The notes: generated by a model from the letters alone, not told the origin. A stretch of DNA of 64,000 nucleotides from Rhizorhabdus histidinilytica (GCF_900167915.1 NZ_FUYM01000002.1:372001-436000); one strand, 5' to 3'; positions 25,225 through 33,547 are shown, counted from the stretch's first letter. A program made the numbers and translations.

Positions 25225-26282
25225 GCCTGCTCGACACGCTGCATCGCTGGACCGGCGGGCTGATCGGGCTGGTGCTCGCCCTGTTGGGGCTGACCGGCGC
25301 GATCCTCGTCCATCGCGATGCCTGGATAGGCCTGCCGCATGCGTCGGACGCCCGCGTCGCCGACGCGGGGGCGCTCGCCGCCGCGACCGCGCGGCTGATG
25401 GCCGATCCGGCGGCGCGGCCGCAGAGCATCCTCTATGCCAGCGACGGCTTCGGTCTGCTGCGCCTGTCTTACGCCAAGGGCGCGGGCGCCTATGCCGATC
25501 AGGCGGGCAACATCGTCAGCCGCTGGGACAGACAGTGGGAACGGCCCGAGCTGTGGCTGTTCGACCTCCACCACCATCTCTTCGCCGGCGACGCGGGCGA
25601 AGTGGTGATCGGCATCGCCGCGCTGTGCGGTCTGTTCTTCGTGATATCGGGCGTGATCCTGTGGTGGAGGACGCGCAAGACCTTCGAATGGCGGCTATGG
25701 CCGAGGCGGATGAGCCGGCCGGCGATCGTCCGACATCATCGCGACCTCGGCATCGTCATGGCCCCGCTGCTGGCGATGTCGCTCTACACTGGCGCGGTGA
25801 TGATCTTCCGGCCGGTTGCCGTCGTGGCGCTGGGCCCCGGCACCTCCGCCGCGGTCGAGCGGGCGATGAAGCCGCCGAAGCCGCTGGGCGTGCCGCTGTC
25901 CGACCGGATCGACTGGGCCGGGATCGTCCGCGCCGCGCATGCGCGCTTCCCCGATGCCGAGCTGCGGCTGCTCAGCCTGCCGCGCAAGGACAGCGGCCTG
26001 ATCGCGGTGCGGATGCGCCAGCCCGAGGAGTGGCTGCCCAATGGCCGGACGATGCTGTGGTTCGCGGCCGACAGCGGACGGCTGGTCGCCGCGCGCGACG
26101 CCCGCGGCTTCGACCGGCAGGCGCGCGGCTACAACATGATCTACCCGCTCCACGCGGCGAAGGTCGGCGGCCTGGGCTGGCGGATCGTCATCACCCTGTC
26201 GGGGCTGGCGCTCGCGTTGCTCGGCAGCCTCGCGGTGTGGAGTTTCTGGTTCCGGCGGCCGAAGCCGAGGCGCCCGCTATAA
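25221..26282 (+). CDS. PepSY-associated transmembrane protein, probable siderophore reductase
   Basis: Inner-membrane protein of the PepSY-TM (FoxB/PiuB-like) type, thought to reduce ferric siderophore after uptake. Membrane helices are at about 12-34, 125-150, 185-205 and 320-345, with LFDLHHHLFAGDAGE and YNMIYPLHAAKVGGLGW as family motifs. The first helix, with RWTGGLIGLVLALLGL, begins upstream of the first GTG (25272). The only candidate starts there are CTG codons, and the CTG at 25221 overlaps the receptor stop as CTGA. The start is therefore unusual and uncertain. The 3' end overlaps bcp by 6 nt, tail to tail. Confidence 0.82.
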   Translation: MSLLDTLHRWTGGLIGLVLALLGLTGAILVHRDAWIGLPHASDARVADAGALAAATARLMADPAARPQSILYASDGFGLLRLSYAKGAGAYADQAGNIVSRWDRQWERPELWLFDLHHHLFAGDAGEVVIGIAALCGLFFVISGVILWWRTRKTFEWRLWPRRMSRPAIVRHHRDLGIVMAPLLAMSLYTGAVMIFRPVAVVALGPGTSAAVERAMKPPKPLGVPLSDRIDWAGIVRAAHARFPDAELRLLSLPRKDSGLIAVRMRQPEEWLPNGRTMLWFAADSGRLVAARDARGFDRQARGYNMIYPLHAAKVGGLGWRIVITLSGLALALLGSLAVWSFWFRRPKPRRPL

Positions 26283-26738
26283 GGCCTTCGCGGCGGCGAG
26301 CACCTCCTCGGCGTGGCCCTTGACCTTCACCTTGCGCCAGATGCGCGCGATGGTGCCGTCCTTGCCGATCAGGAAGGTCGCGCGGTCGATGCCCATATAT
26401 TGGCGGCCGTAGAGCGACTTCTCGATCCAGGTGCCGAACGCCTCGCACACGCTGCCGTCGCTGTCGGAGGCGAGGCGGAGCTTCAGGCCATATTTGTCGA
26501 TGAACTTCTGGTGGCGCGCGGCGCTGTCCTTCGACACGCCGATGATCGTCGCGCCCGCCCTGGCGAAATCGTCGGCCAGCGCGGTGAAGCCTTGCGCCTC
26601 GGTGGTGCAGCCCGGCGTGTCGTCCTTCGGGTAGAAATAGAGGACGAGGATCTTGCCCGCCTCTCCGGCGACACTCGTCTTGCTGCCGTCGGGCAGGTCG
26701 AGCGTCACGTTGGGGGCCTTGTCGCCTTCCTTGAGCAT
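26277..26738 (-). CDS. bcp: thioredoxin-dependent peroxiredoxin, Bcp/PrxQ type
   Basis: A 153-residue peroxidase that reduces hydroperoxides with thioredoxin. The peroxidatic cysteine is in YPKDDTPGCTTEAQGFTAL. The usual nearby resolving Cys five residues on is absent (Gln/Gly there), so a Cys near residue 97 (SVCEAFG) or a one-Cys mechanism may apply. The Shine-Dalgarno AGGAG lies inside a palindrome, described separately. Confidence 0.94.
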   Translation of the reverse strand: MLKEGDKAPNVTLDLPDGSKTSVAGEAGKILVLYFYPKDDTPGCTTEAQGFTALADDFARAGATIIGVSKDSAARHQKFIDKYGLKLRLASDSDGSVCEAFGTWIEKSLYGRQYMGIDRATFLIGKDGTIARIWRKVKVKGHAEEVLAAAKAL

Positions 26739-26743
26739 CGCAT

Positions 26744-26762
26744 GTCTCCTGAATCAGGAGAC
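26744..26762 (-). promoter_or_regulatory. palindrome sequestering the bcp ribosome binding site
   Basis: GTCTCCTGA and TCAGGAGAC are perfect 9-nt arms around one base. In the bcp mRNA the 3' arm contains the AGGAG Shine-Dalgarno sequence 7 nt before the ATG, and a 7-bp stem with a 5-nt loop would hide it. It could be an RNA switch (for example thermal) or a protein operator. Confidence 0.55.
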
Positions 26763-26787
26763 CTTTAGGACGGGGCGAAGGGGGACT

Positions 26788-28566
26788 TCAACCGTTCGTC
26801 GCCATCGTCCGCGCAACCGCTGCGCGCCAGCTCTCCTGCACGATCACCCGCGCGGCGCCGTAATCGGCTTCCAACCCGTCCCAATGGTCATGGCCGCAGA
26901 GGCGGGCGACGGTCGGCCGCTGTTCGGGCGTGGGTTCCCCGCCGCCCGGTGACAGCAGGTCGAACACCATCAGCAGCCGGACGAGCGTCGCGTGCGCGCC
27001 GGCTGCCGCCGGATCGAGCAGCCCCGCCCGGACCTGTGCGCCGACCGCCGTGCGCAGCTTCGGATCGACGCCGGCATGGTGGCCGAGCTGGTTGAGCCGG
27101 ACCGCGAGGTCGAGCTCGGCCAGCCCGCCGCGTACCCGCTCGACGTCATAGGGGCCGCTGGCCAGCTTCCGGCGGGGAATGCCGCAAGGTTCGGCAAGCC
27201 CGCGCCGCATCGCTGCCAGCGCCGCCGTGCGGGCCGTATCCGGACCGTAGACCGGCCGCGCGCGGCTTAGCGCGATCGGATTCCGTATCTCCGCGTCGAA
27301 ACCCTCGACCGGGCAGGGAGGCTGCCACGAGGCGATCGGGTGGAGCGTTGCCATGGCGGCGCTGATCCGCGCGGCCGCCCGCCCATAATAGGCATCGGCG
27401 TCGAGCGGGCTGCGACCGTCGCTCCGCGTCTCGCGGTCGCCGGTGAACAGATAGGCGAGGTCGAGGCGGGACTGGCTCGTCAGCGCGCCGGCGCCGAAAG
27501 GGCCGAGGGCCAGGATGACGAGGTCCGATCCCGGTATGGCGCCGTGATCCTCGCGCATCCGCGCCAGCGCGTCGGCGGCGATCGCGCGCAGCGCCGCCTC
27601 GGCGAGGCGGGCATGGGCCGCGGCGAGATCGAGCGGATCGGCCGTCCGCTCGATCAGCCGCAGCCCCAGGCCGAAGCGATGTGCTTCGACCGTGCGCGCG
27701 ATCCGCGAGGGTCCCGCCTGCCGGTCGTCGAGACCGATCAAATGGCCGAACTCGGTATCGAGATCGGCAGGCGGGGGCAGCGGCGCGGAGGCGCTGCCGT
27801 CGATCAGCCGGCGGATCAGTGCCGGCTGGGCGATCAGGGAAGGTGACAGGCCCGGCGCATCGCCAAGCAGCTCGATCAACGCACGAAGCGAGGTGGAGAG
27901 GGCAATGTCGGCGGGCTGTCGAGCGACGATGATGTCGAGCGTGGCGAGCATGCCGTCGGGGTCCCGTGACTGGCCGAGCCTCGCGAGCAGGCCGGGCAGC
28001 AGCGCGTCGAACGCGTCGCGGTCGGTCGGGGCGATCCGCCAGCCGCGCAGCCGCTGCGCCGCATTGACCGGATCGGCGCAGCCCGCATCGGCCAATTGCA
28101 CCTCGATCGGATCGTCGACCCCTGGATGGAGCAGCGCGCGGACCTCTTGCGACAACACGGCGTGGAGGCGATCGGCGTCAGCGCGAAGGGGCGCCATCAG
28201 CGCCATCAGCGCGGTGGCGGCCAGCATCTCGTCGCTGAAGCGCACGGTCGAGATGCCGAGCCGGGCCGGGAGCGCCAGCAGTCTTTCGACGTCGATGAAG
28301 ACCTTGCCCAGATCGACATGGGCTTGACGGAAGGCGCGGCGGGCCTGCGGTTGCGGGCCGGCAGGATCGGACAGGTGCTCGATCAGTTCGGCTGCCCGGG
28401 CTGCGAAATCGTCCAGCCGGGCGAACAGCGGATCGATGCGGGCGGCGCCGGGCCGGGTGCGCAGGTCGAGGCAGCGCCGCTCCAGTTCCGCCAGCAGGCG
28501 GGTGGCGCCGGGGCCGGGACCGCCGTCGGGAAGGGCCGGAACCCGTAGGGCGGGTTCGTGCCTCAT
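26788..28566 (-). CDS. GlnE-like paralog with a degenerate nucleotidyltransferase site
   Basis: A 592-residue protein. From about residue 170 to the end it aligns by eye with the C-terminal half of the neighbouring GlnE: ADIALSTSLRALIELLGDAP, LGLRLIERTADPLDLAAAHA, and the adenylyltransferase core. There the expected S-D-L-D-I-V-Y reads S-R-L-D-L-A-Y, with Arg367 replacing the first metal-binding Asp, and LGRLGGG reads LGPFGAG. The first 170 residues are helical and I do not recognise them. It looks like a catalytically dead, shortened duplicate, perhaps regulatory. It is separated from glnE by a terminator-like hairpin. Confidence 0.72.
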   Translation of the reverse strand: MRHEPALRVPALPDGGPGPGATRLLAELERRCLDLRTRPGAARIDPLFARLDDFAARAAELIEHLSDPAGPQPQARRAFRQAHVDLGKVFIDVERLLALPARLGISTVRFSDEMLAATALMALMAPLRADADRLHAVLSQEVRALLHPGVDDPIEVQLADAGCADPVNAAQRLRGWRIAPTDRDAFDALLPGLLARLGQSRDPDGMLATLDIIVARQPADIALSTSLRALIELLGDAPGLSPSLIAQPALIRRLIDGSASAPLPPPADLDTEFGHLIGLDDRQAGPSRIARTVEAHRFGLGLRLIERTADPLDLAAAHARLAEAALRAIAADALARMREDHGAIPGSDLVILALGPFGAGALTSQSRLDLAYLFTGDRETRSDGRSPLDADAYYGRAAARISAAMATLHPIASWQPPCPVEGFDAEIRNPIALSRARPVYGPDTARTAALAAMRRGLAEPCGIPRRKLASGPYDVERVRGGLAELDLAVRLNQLGHHAGVDPKLRTAVGAQVRAGLLDPAAAGAHATLVRLLMVFDLLSPGGGEPTPEQRPTVARLCGHDHWDGLEADYGAARVIVQESWRAAVARTMATNG

Positions 28567-28584
28567 GGCCGCACCGGGCGGAGG

Positions 28585-28616
28585 AAAAGGGGGCGCCCCG
28601 ATACGCTGGGGCGCCC
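28585..28616 (-). terminator. Rho-independent terminator downstream of glnE
   Basis: Arms GGGCGCCCC (28591-28599) and GGGGCGCCC (28608-28616) pair perfectly around 8 nt. Read on the minus strand, the stem is followed by CCTTTTCC. It ends glnE transcription just before the paralog, so the paralog is read by readthrough or by an unseen promoter. Confidence 0.65.
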
Positions 28617-28794
28617 GTCGATGAATACGACCATCGATGATCTCACGCTACGCAACACGCACTTCAATGATGATCGGGATAGCAGCGAGTCTTTAAGCTC
28701 GGGTGCGCGAGACTGGTTAAAATCGGGGTACCATATTTTCCCCGCTGTTCGTCCCCAAGCCGGAACGAGCCCGCATTTCCGCGCTGTTCTCGCT
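28617..28794. other. AT-richer intergenic stretch between glnE and its paralog
   Basis: About 180 nt with visibly lower GC than its surroundings (for example around 28690-28740, with TTTAAGCTCG and GGTTAAAATCGG). I see no convincing coding signal, tRNA or known RNA. It may be decayed DNA from the duplication or a recent insertion. Confidence 0.4.
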
Positions 28795-31485
28795 TCAGCC
28801 CGCGGAAGAGACCCGTTTCCATTCGTGGCGGATCAGCGCGCGGGCGGTTTCATAGGCCTTAACCAGCGATGGCCAGTCGGCCTGTCCGCAGGTCCGCGCC
28901 ACAAGCGCCTGCGACGCCTCGGGAGGCTCGGTCGACGCAGGCGACACGAGCCGCAACGTGACGAGCATCCGGGTCAGCAGCTCGTGCGCGGGAATCACCG
29001 CCGGATCGAGCAACCCCTGGTCGGCGAGCAGCCGCATCGCGGAGCGCAGCCGTGGATCGAAGCCGGTGCGGTGGCGGAGCTGCAGCAAATGGACGGTGAA
29101 CTCGGCATCGACGAGCCCGCCGTCGATCAGCTTGACGTCGAACGGGCTGGACGGCGGCTTGTGGCGGGCGATCTCGCCGCGCATCTTGACGACGTCGGCG
29201 AGCAGCGCGACCGGGTCTCGGTCGCGGCCCAGCGCTTCGGCGATGATCGCGTCGACCCGCGCGCGCGCCTTCGCCGATCCGAAGATCGTGCGCGCCCGGG
29301 TCAGCGCCATATGCTCCCAGGTCCAGGCGCTCTCTCGCTGATATTGCGCGAAACTGTCGATCGATGCAGCCAGCGGCCCCTGCGTGCCCGATGGGCGCAG
29401 CCTCGTGTCGACCTCGTAGAGCGGGCCGGCGGCGGTCGGGACCGACATCGCCGCCGAGACGCGCTGCGCCAGCCGGTTGAAATAGGTGGTGGCGCCGAGC
29501 GGCTTGGGGCCGTCCGATTCGGCCATGAAGTCGCCGTTGAACAGATAGACGATGTCGAGGTCGGAGGCATTGGTCAGCGCGCCGCCGCCGAGCCGGCCGA
29601 GCGCCACGATCAGCAGCTCGCCGCCCGGAATCCGGCCATGGTTCGCCTCGAACTCGGCGACGGTCGCGCTCGCCAGCACGGTGAGTGCGGCTTCCGCCAC
29701 CCGGGCATAGCCCTGCGCCACGTCGAGCGGGTCGGACACCGCTTCGATCAGTTGGACGCCGAGCGCGAAGCGCCGCTCGCCGACCCGCTGGCGGACGCTG
29801 TCGAGCAGCAGCTCGTAATTGTCGCTGCGCTCGCTATCGCCGAACTCGGCGACCAGTTCGTCCTGCGGTGGGGGCGGTGCCAGCGCCGTCGCGTCGATCA
29901 GCCCGTCGAGCAACGCGGGGCGGCGGCCCAGCGCCTGCGACAGCGCCGGGGCATGGCTCAGCACGTCGATCAGCGCACGGGCGAGGGCGGGGCGGGCCTG
30001 GAGCAGCCGGAACAGGTTGATCGCGCTCGGCAATCCGGCGACGAGGTCCTCGAAGCGGTTGAGCGCGTCCTGCGGCGACGGCGCCTTGCCGAGCGCGGCG
30101 ATCAGCGTCGGCAGCATCGCCTCCAGCGCGTCCTGCGCCACCGGCGTCCGCAGCGAGCGGCTCTTGCCGTCGCGCATCACCTCGATCCGCAGCCGGGCGG
30201 CCGACGGATCGGCGAAGCCCGCCTCCTCCAGCGCCGCTTCGAGCTGGTCGGGCTGGACGGGCAGGCGCGCCTCGCCGTCATTGTCGAGCCCGTCATAGAC
30301 GGTGCCGACCCGGTCGACATGCGGGCGCAGCAGCTCGACCAGCGCAGGCCCGTCGTCGAGCCCGTGCAGCCGCGCGACATTGTCGAGCGCTTCCATCTGC
30401 TTGGGGAGTTGGTGGGTCTGGTGGTCGTCGACCATCTGGAGCCGGTGCTCGATGGTGCGGAACAGGCGATAAGCCTCGGCCAGGTCGGCGGCCGCATCGG
30501 CATCGATCCGCCCCGCCTCGCTCAGCGCGCGCAGCGCGTCGAGCGTCGCCGGCGCGCGGAGCTGCGGTTCGCGTCCGCCATGGATGAGCTGGTGAATCTG
30601 CGCGAAGAATTCGACCTCGCGGATGCCGCCGCGCCCGCGCTTCAGGTCGTAGCCCGGCCCCAGCACCTGCCCCCGCGAATAATGGTCGCGGATGCGGCGG
30701 GAAATCTGCCGGATCTCGCGCACCGCGCCGAAATCGAGCGAGCGGCGCCAGACGAAGGGTCGGATCGCCTCCAGAAAGCCTTGCCCCAGCGCGATATCGC
30801 CGGCGGCGGCGCGGGCGCGGATGAAGGCGGCGCGTTCCCAGGGCAGCGCCGCCGATTCATAATAGCTGAGCGCGGCATCGACCGGCAGGGCGAGCGGCGA
30901 TACTTCCGGCGAGGGACGCAGCCGCAGATCGACCCGGAAGACATAGCCATGCTCGTCGCGGCTCTGGAGCAACTCGACGATCCGCCGCGCGATACGCACG
31001 GCGGCCTCGACCGGCTCCTCACGCGCCCGGTGCGGCAGCGTCCTGGGGTCGAAGATCAGGATCGGGTCGATGTCCGAGGAATAGTTGAGTTCGCCGCTGC
31101 CGTGCTTGCCGAGCGCCAGTACCGCGAAGCCGCCCGGTTCGGCGTCGGGGGTGCGTTCGGCGATGGCGGCTCGGATCGCCGTGTCGAGCGCATGATCCGC
31201 GAAGGCCGACAAATGGCCGACGACCTCTTCCAGCGTCGCCATTCCCGACAGGTCGGCGAGCGCGGTGGCGAGTGACACGACCTGGCGCTGCCGGCGCAGC
31301 ATCTTGCCGACGTCGTCCGAATGCGCGGCGGCGAGGCCATCGCGGATCGCGCGGTCGAGGCCATGGTCGCGCACCGCTGCGACGATCTCGGGATGCCGGC
31401 CGACGAGGCTCGACAGGAACGGGGAGAAATCACCTATCCTTTCCAGCGTCTTGGAAAAGACATGCTCGTCGACGCGCACGGTCAT
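28795..31485 (-). CDS. glnE: bifunctional glutamine synthetase adenylyltransferase/adenylyl-removing enzyme
   Basis: It adenylylates glutamine synthetase when nitrogen is plentiful and removes AMP when it is scarce, under PII control. Two nucleotidyltransferase domains are intact: the N-terminal one with LGKHGSGELNYSSDIDPILI, the C-terminal one with LGRLGGGALTNASDLDIVYL, each followed by a helical domain. Length from the ATG at 31485 is 896 residues, standard for the family; an ATG 39 nt upstream is also possible and neither has a strong Shine-Dalgarno sequence. It neighbours a degenerate paralog downstream and the stress locus upstream. Confidence 0.95.
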   Translation of the reverse strand: MTVRVDEHVFSKTLERIGDFSPFLSSLVGRHPEIVAAVRDHGLDRAIRDGLAAAHSDDVGKMLRRQRQVVSLATALADLSGMATLEEVVGHLSAFADHALDTAIRAAIAERTPDAEPGGFAVLALGKHGSGELNYSSDIDPILIFDPRTLPHRAREEPVEAAVRIARRIVELLQSRDEHGYVFRVDLRLRPSPEVSPLALPVDAALSYYESAALPWERAAFIRARAAAGDIALGQGFLEAIRPFVWRRSLDFGAVREIRQISRRIRDHYSRGQVLGPGYDLKRGRGGIREVEFFAQIHQLIHGGREPQLRAPATLDALRALSEAGRIDADAAADLAEAYRLFRTIEHRLQMVDDHQTHQLPKQMEALDNVARLHGLDDGPALVELLRPHVDRVGTVYDGLDNDGEARLPVQPDQLEAALEEAGFADPSAARLRIEVMRDGKSRSLRTPVAQDALEAMLPTLIAALGKAPSPQDALNRFEDLVAGLPSAINLFRLLQARPALARALIDVLSHAPALSQALGRRPALLDGLIDATALAPPPPQDELVAEFGDSERSDNYELLLDSVRQRVGERRFALGVQLIEAVSDPLDVAQGYARVAEAALTVLASATVAEFEANHGRIPGGELLIVALGRLGGGALTNASDLDIVYLFNGDFMAESDGPKPLGATTYFNRLAQRVSAAMSVPTAAGPLYEVDTRLRPSGTQGPLAASIDSFAQYQRESAWTWEHMALTRARTIFGSAKARARVDAIIAEALGRDRDPVALLADVVKMRGEIARHKPPSSPFDVKLIDGGLVDAEFTVHLLQLRHRTGFDPRLRSAMRLLADQGLLDPAVIPAHELLTRMLVTLRLVSPASTEPPEASQALVARTCGQADWPSLVKAYETARALIRHEWKRVSSAG

Positions 31486-31526
31486 CCTTTCATCGCATAA
31501 GCGATTCGGACGGGAGTGCAACATTG

Positions 31527-31551
31527 GGAAACATGGCCGGCTTATTGCGTT
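31527..31551 (+). promoter_or_regulatory. candidate EcfG-type promoter of the nepR-like gene
   Basis: GGAAA (31527-31531), a 16-nt spacer, CGTT (31548-31551). It differs from the general stress consensus GGAAC-N16-CGTT by one base. It ends 9 nt before the ATG at 31561, implying a very short or absent leader. Confidence 0.5.
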
Positions 31552-31560
31552 ATGTTAGTC

Positions 31561-31740
31561 ATGGAAAAACCGACGCCCTCCCATTTGTCCATGCAGGCGA
31601 ATATCTCCCGGTCGCGGACGATTCAGGCGCCGCAACGCTATGAAGGCATCGGCAATGCGTTGCGGTCGGCGTTCGATCCGGGCAGTTACGGCCTCCCTGA
31701 CGAGCTGACGCGGCTACTGTCGAAGCTCGACGGTAAATAG
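31561..31740 (+). CDS. second NepR-family anti-sigma factor
   Basis: A 59-residue protein whose C-terminal half, IGNALRSAFDPGSYGLPDEL, then TRLLSKLD, aligns with NepR encoded at 33656 (VGAALRSVYSQTVDEAIPAE, then FLDLLNKLD). NepR proteins bind and block sigma EcfG until PhyR is phosphorylated. Sphingomonads are reported to have a second NepR (NepR2), which this may be. It has a one-residue deletion and lacks the usual basic N-terminus, so partner preference may differ. In-frame ATGs at 31516, 31552 and 31591 are alternatives; the EcfG-like promoter favours 31561 or 31591. It is convergent with ecfG. Confidence 0.72.
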   Translation: MEKPTPSHLSMQANISRSRTIQAPQRYEGIGNALRSAFDPGSYGLPDELTRLLSKLDGK

Positions 31741-31751
31741 GACAGGAGTCC

Positions 31752-31781
31752 GCCGGCCCGCGCGGGTGCGCACGGGCCGGC
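31752..31781. terminator. hairpin between convergent nepR-like gene and ecfG
   Basis: GCCGGCCCG (31752-31760) pairs with CGGGCCGGC (31773-31781) around 12 nt. It sits between two genes pointing at each other, as expected for a two-way terminator, but lacks a T tract on either side. Confidence 0.45.
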
Positions 31782-31789
31782 TTGCCGGG

Positions 31790-32485
31790 CTATTCCTTGC
31801 TGAGAAAGTCGACGTCGGCCATGATCTGCTGGAGCGTCGTGGTCGACGGGTCGGTCTTGTGCTCGCGTCGCGAGGGCAACTGGCCATGGTCGAGCAGCTG
31901 CTCGAGCGCGGCGCGCCCACGGGCGACCCGACTCTTGATTGTTCCCACCGCGCATCCGCAGATTTCGGCCGCTTCCTCATAGGCGAAACCGCCGGCACCG
32001 ACGAGGATCAGGGCCTCGCGCTGCGGCTGGGGCAGGTGCATCAGCGCGCGCTGCATGTCGGCCAGCTCGATGTGGCGGTCCTGCGACGCAGGGGCCGCGA
32101 GCATCTTGTTGGCGGTATGCTCGTCCCATTCGCCGCGGAAGCGGGCACGCCGCATCTGCGACAGGAACAGGTTGCGCAGGATGATGAAGGTCCAGGCCCG
32201 CATATTGGTGCCCGCCTGGAAGCGCTTGCGCGCCGCCCACGCCTTCATCAGCGTTTCCTGGACGAGGTCGTCGGCCAGATCGCGATTGCCCGACAGTGAG
32301 CGGCCGAAGGCGCGAAGGTGGGGAATCACCCGCGCAAGCTCCTCCTTGAACTCGTCGTCAGACAGGGCGACCAGCTCGCCGCGCGGCGTCTCGACGCCGT
32401 CGACGTCCTGATCCTCGTCATCCATATGGTCTATAACCCCAGCTGAAGCGTTTGCCGCCATGGCGGCCTGGGCCTGTCCTGCCAT
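31790..32485 (-). CDS. ecfG: general stress response sigma factor EcfG
   Basis: An extracytoplasmic-function sigma factor (ECF15) that directs RNA polymerase to general stress promoters. Region 2 contains LVQETLMKAWAARKRFQAGT and RAWTFIILRNLFLSQMRRAR; region 4 has LPQPQREALILVGAGGFAYE and AVGTIKSRVARGRAAL. I chose the ATG at 32485, which has GGGGAT upstream and lies downstream of a perfect EcfG promoter; ATG 32425 is possible. The autoregulatory promoter and adjacency to phyR and two nepR genes fix the assignment. Confidence 0.94.
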   Translation of the reverse strand: MAGQAQAAMAANASAGVIDHMDDEDQDVDGVETPRGELVALSDDEFKEELARVIPHLRAFGRSLSGNRDLADDLVQETLMKAWAARKRFQAGTNMRAWTFIILRNLFLSQMRRARFRGEWDEHTANKMLAAPASQDRHIELADMQRALMHLPQPQREALILVGAGGFAYEEAAEICGCAVGTIKSRVARGRAALEQLLDHGQLPSRREHKTDPSTTTLQQIMADVDFLSKE

Positions 32486-32537
32486 CCGATCCCCATTGTC
32501 CGGGCGGGACGACTCGTGTCGTCCATTCTGCCAGGTC

Positions 32538-32562
32538 AACGTCCGTTCGGCGGGCGGGTTCC
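32538..32562 (-). promoter_or_regulatory. EcfG-dependent promoter of ecfG
   Basis: On the minus strand GGAAC (32562-32558), exactly 16 nt, then CGTT (32541-32538). This is the full consensus for alphaproteobacterial EcfG. It places the transcription start near 32530, 45 nt ahead of the ATG at 32485, implying positive autoregulation. Confidence 0.85.
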
Positions 32563-32590
32563 AATGCAATCGCGCCCGAAACGATATCCT

Positions 32591-33385
32591 TCAAGCTTCG
32601 ATCGTGGCCGCGTTGAAGAACAGCGCCTGGCTGATAGCGGCCTTTACCGTCGATCGCTGGAAGGGCTTGGTGATCAGGAAGGTCGGCTCGGGCCGCTCGC
32701 CGGTCAGGAGCCGCTCCGGGAAGGCGGTGATGAAGATGACGGGCACGCTGAACTCGGCCAATATGTCCTTGACCGCGTCGATGCCCGAGCTGTCGTCGGC
32801 AAGCTGGATGTCGGCGAGGACGAGCCCGGGGCGGTGGGCATGCGCCTGGGCCACCGCCTCGTCGCGGGTCACTGCGACGCCGCTGACGCTATGGCCGAGA
32901 TCGCGAACGATGGTTTCCAGGTCCATCGCGATGATCGGTTCGTCCTCGATGATCAGCACGTCGGTCCGGGTCTGGCGGTCGATCTCGGCGATCGCGTCGG
33001 CGACCAGCGACTCGACCTCCTCCGGGCTCGTCTCGATCAGATAGGCGGTGTCGGCGACGGTGAAGCCTTCCATCGCGGTCAGCAGCAGCGCCTGGCGCGA
33101 CAGCGGCGTGATCGCGTTGAGCCGCGCCTGGGCGATCGCCTCGCGCTCGGCATCGACGGTCGGGGATTCGATCTCGTCATAATTGGCCGAGGTCCAGATG
33201 GCCTGGAAGGTGCGGTAGAGGCCGACCCGGACGTCGACCCCATCGGGAAAGCTGTCGGGAGAGGCGACGATCGCTTCGAGCGTGGCCCTTACATAATTGT
33301 CGCCGTGGCTCTGACTGCCGGTGAGCGCCCGGGCATAGCGACGCAGGAAGGGCAGGTGGGGGGCGAGTTTCTGGCCGAGCGACAT
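32591..33385 (-). CDS. phyR: stress response anti-anti-sigma regulator PhyR
   Basis: PhyR pairs an N-terminal sigma-like domain (about 1-130, with PFLRRYARALTGSQSHGDNY) with a C-terminal receiver. When Asp192 in LVLADIQLADDSSGID is phosphorylated, the sigma-like domain captures NepR and frees EcfG. Receiver landmarks IIEDEP, VIFITAFPERLL and ITKPF are present. The ATG at 33385 has GGGAG upstream; a GTG 12 nt earlier is possible. It lies between ecfG and the divergent nepR gene. Confidence 0.95.
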   Translation of the reverse strand: MSLGQKLAPHLPFLRRYARALTGSQSHGDNYVRATLEAIVASPDSFPDGVDVRVGLYRTFQAIWTSANYDEIESPTVDAEREAIAQARLNAITPLSRQALLLTAMEGFTVADTAYLIETSPEEVESLVADAIAEIDRQTRTDVLIIEDEPIIAMDLETIVRDLGHSVSGVAVTRDEAVAQAHAHRPGLVLADIQLADDSSGIDAVKDILAEFSVPVIFITAFPERLLTGERPEPTFLITKPFQRSTVKAAISQALFFNAATIEA

Positions 33386-33522
33386 GGGTATCAACACTCC
33401 CTGGATTCATCGACGCGGGTGGCTGCCGCCACACGGGCAAGGAGGGTAGCCGCCCTGCCGGTGTCGCGGAAGCCGCCCAGGGCTTCCAATGACGAATGTG
33501 TAAAAAGAGACATTCCCATCAT

Positions 33523-33547
33523 GGAACCAACGGACGACTTTTTTGTT
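33523..33547 (+). promoter_or_regulatory. EcfG-type promoter upstream of nepR
   Basis: GGAAC (33523-33527), a 16-nt spacer, TGTT (33544-33547). It lies in the 270-nt phyR-nepR gap, about 109 nt before the nepR ATG. Read on the other strand the same segment offers GAAAC-N16-GGTT, a weaker match that could serve phyR. Nothing else is evident in this gap. Confidence 0.65.

Noticed and set aside
28558-31275. A 905-codon open frame on the + strand opposite glnE
   Set aside because: It is the antisense of glnE; GC-rich codon bias leaves the mirror frame open. Its predicted protein is rich in Arg/Gln/Asp with no domain.
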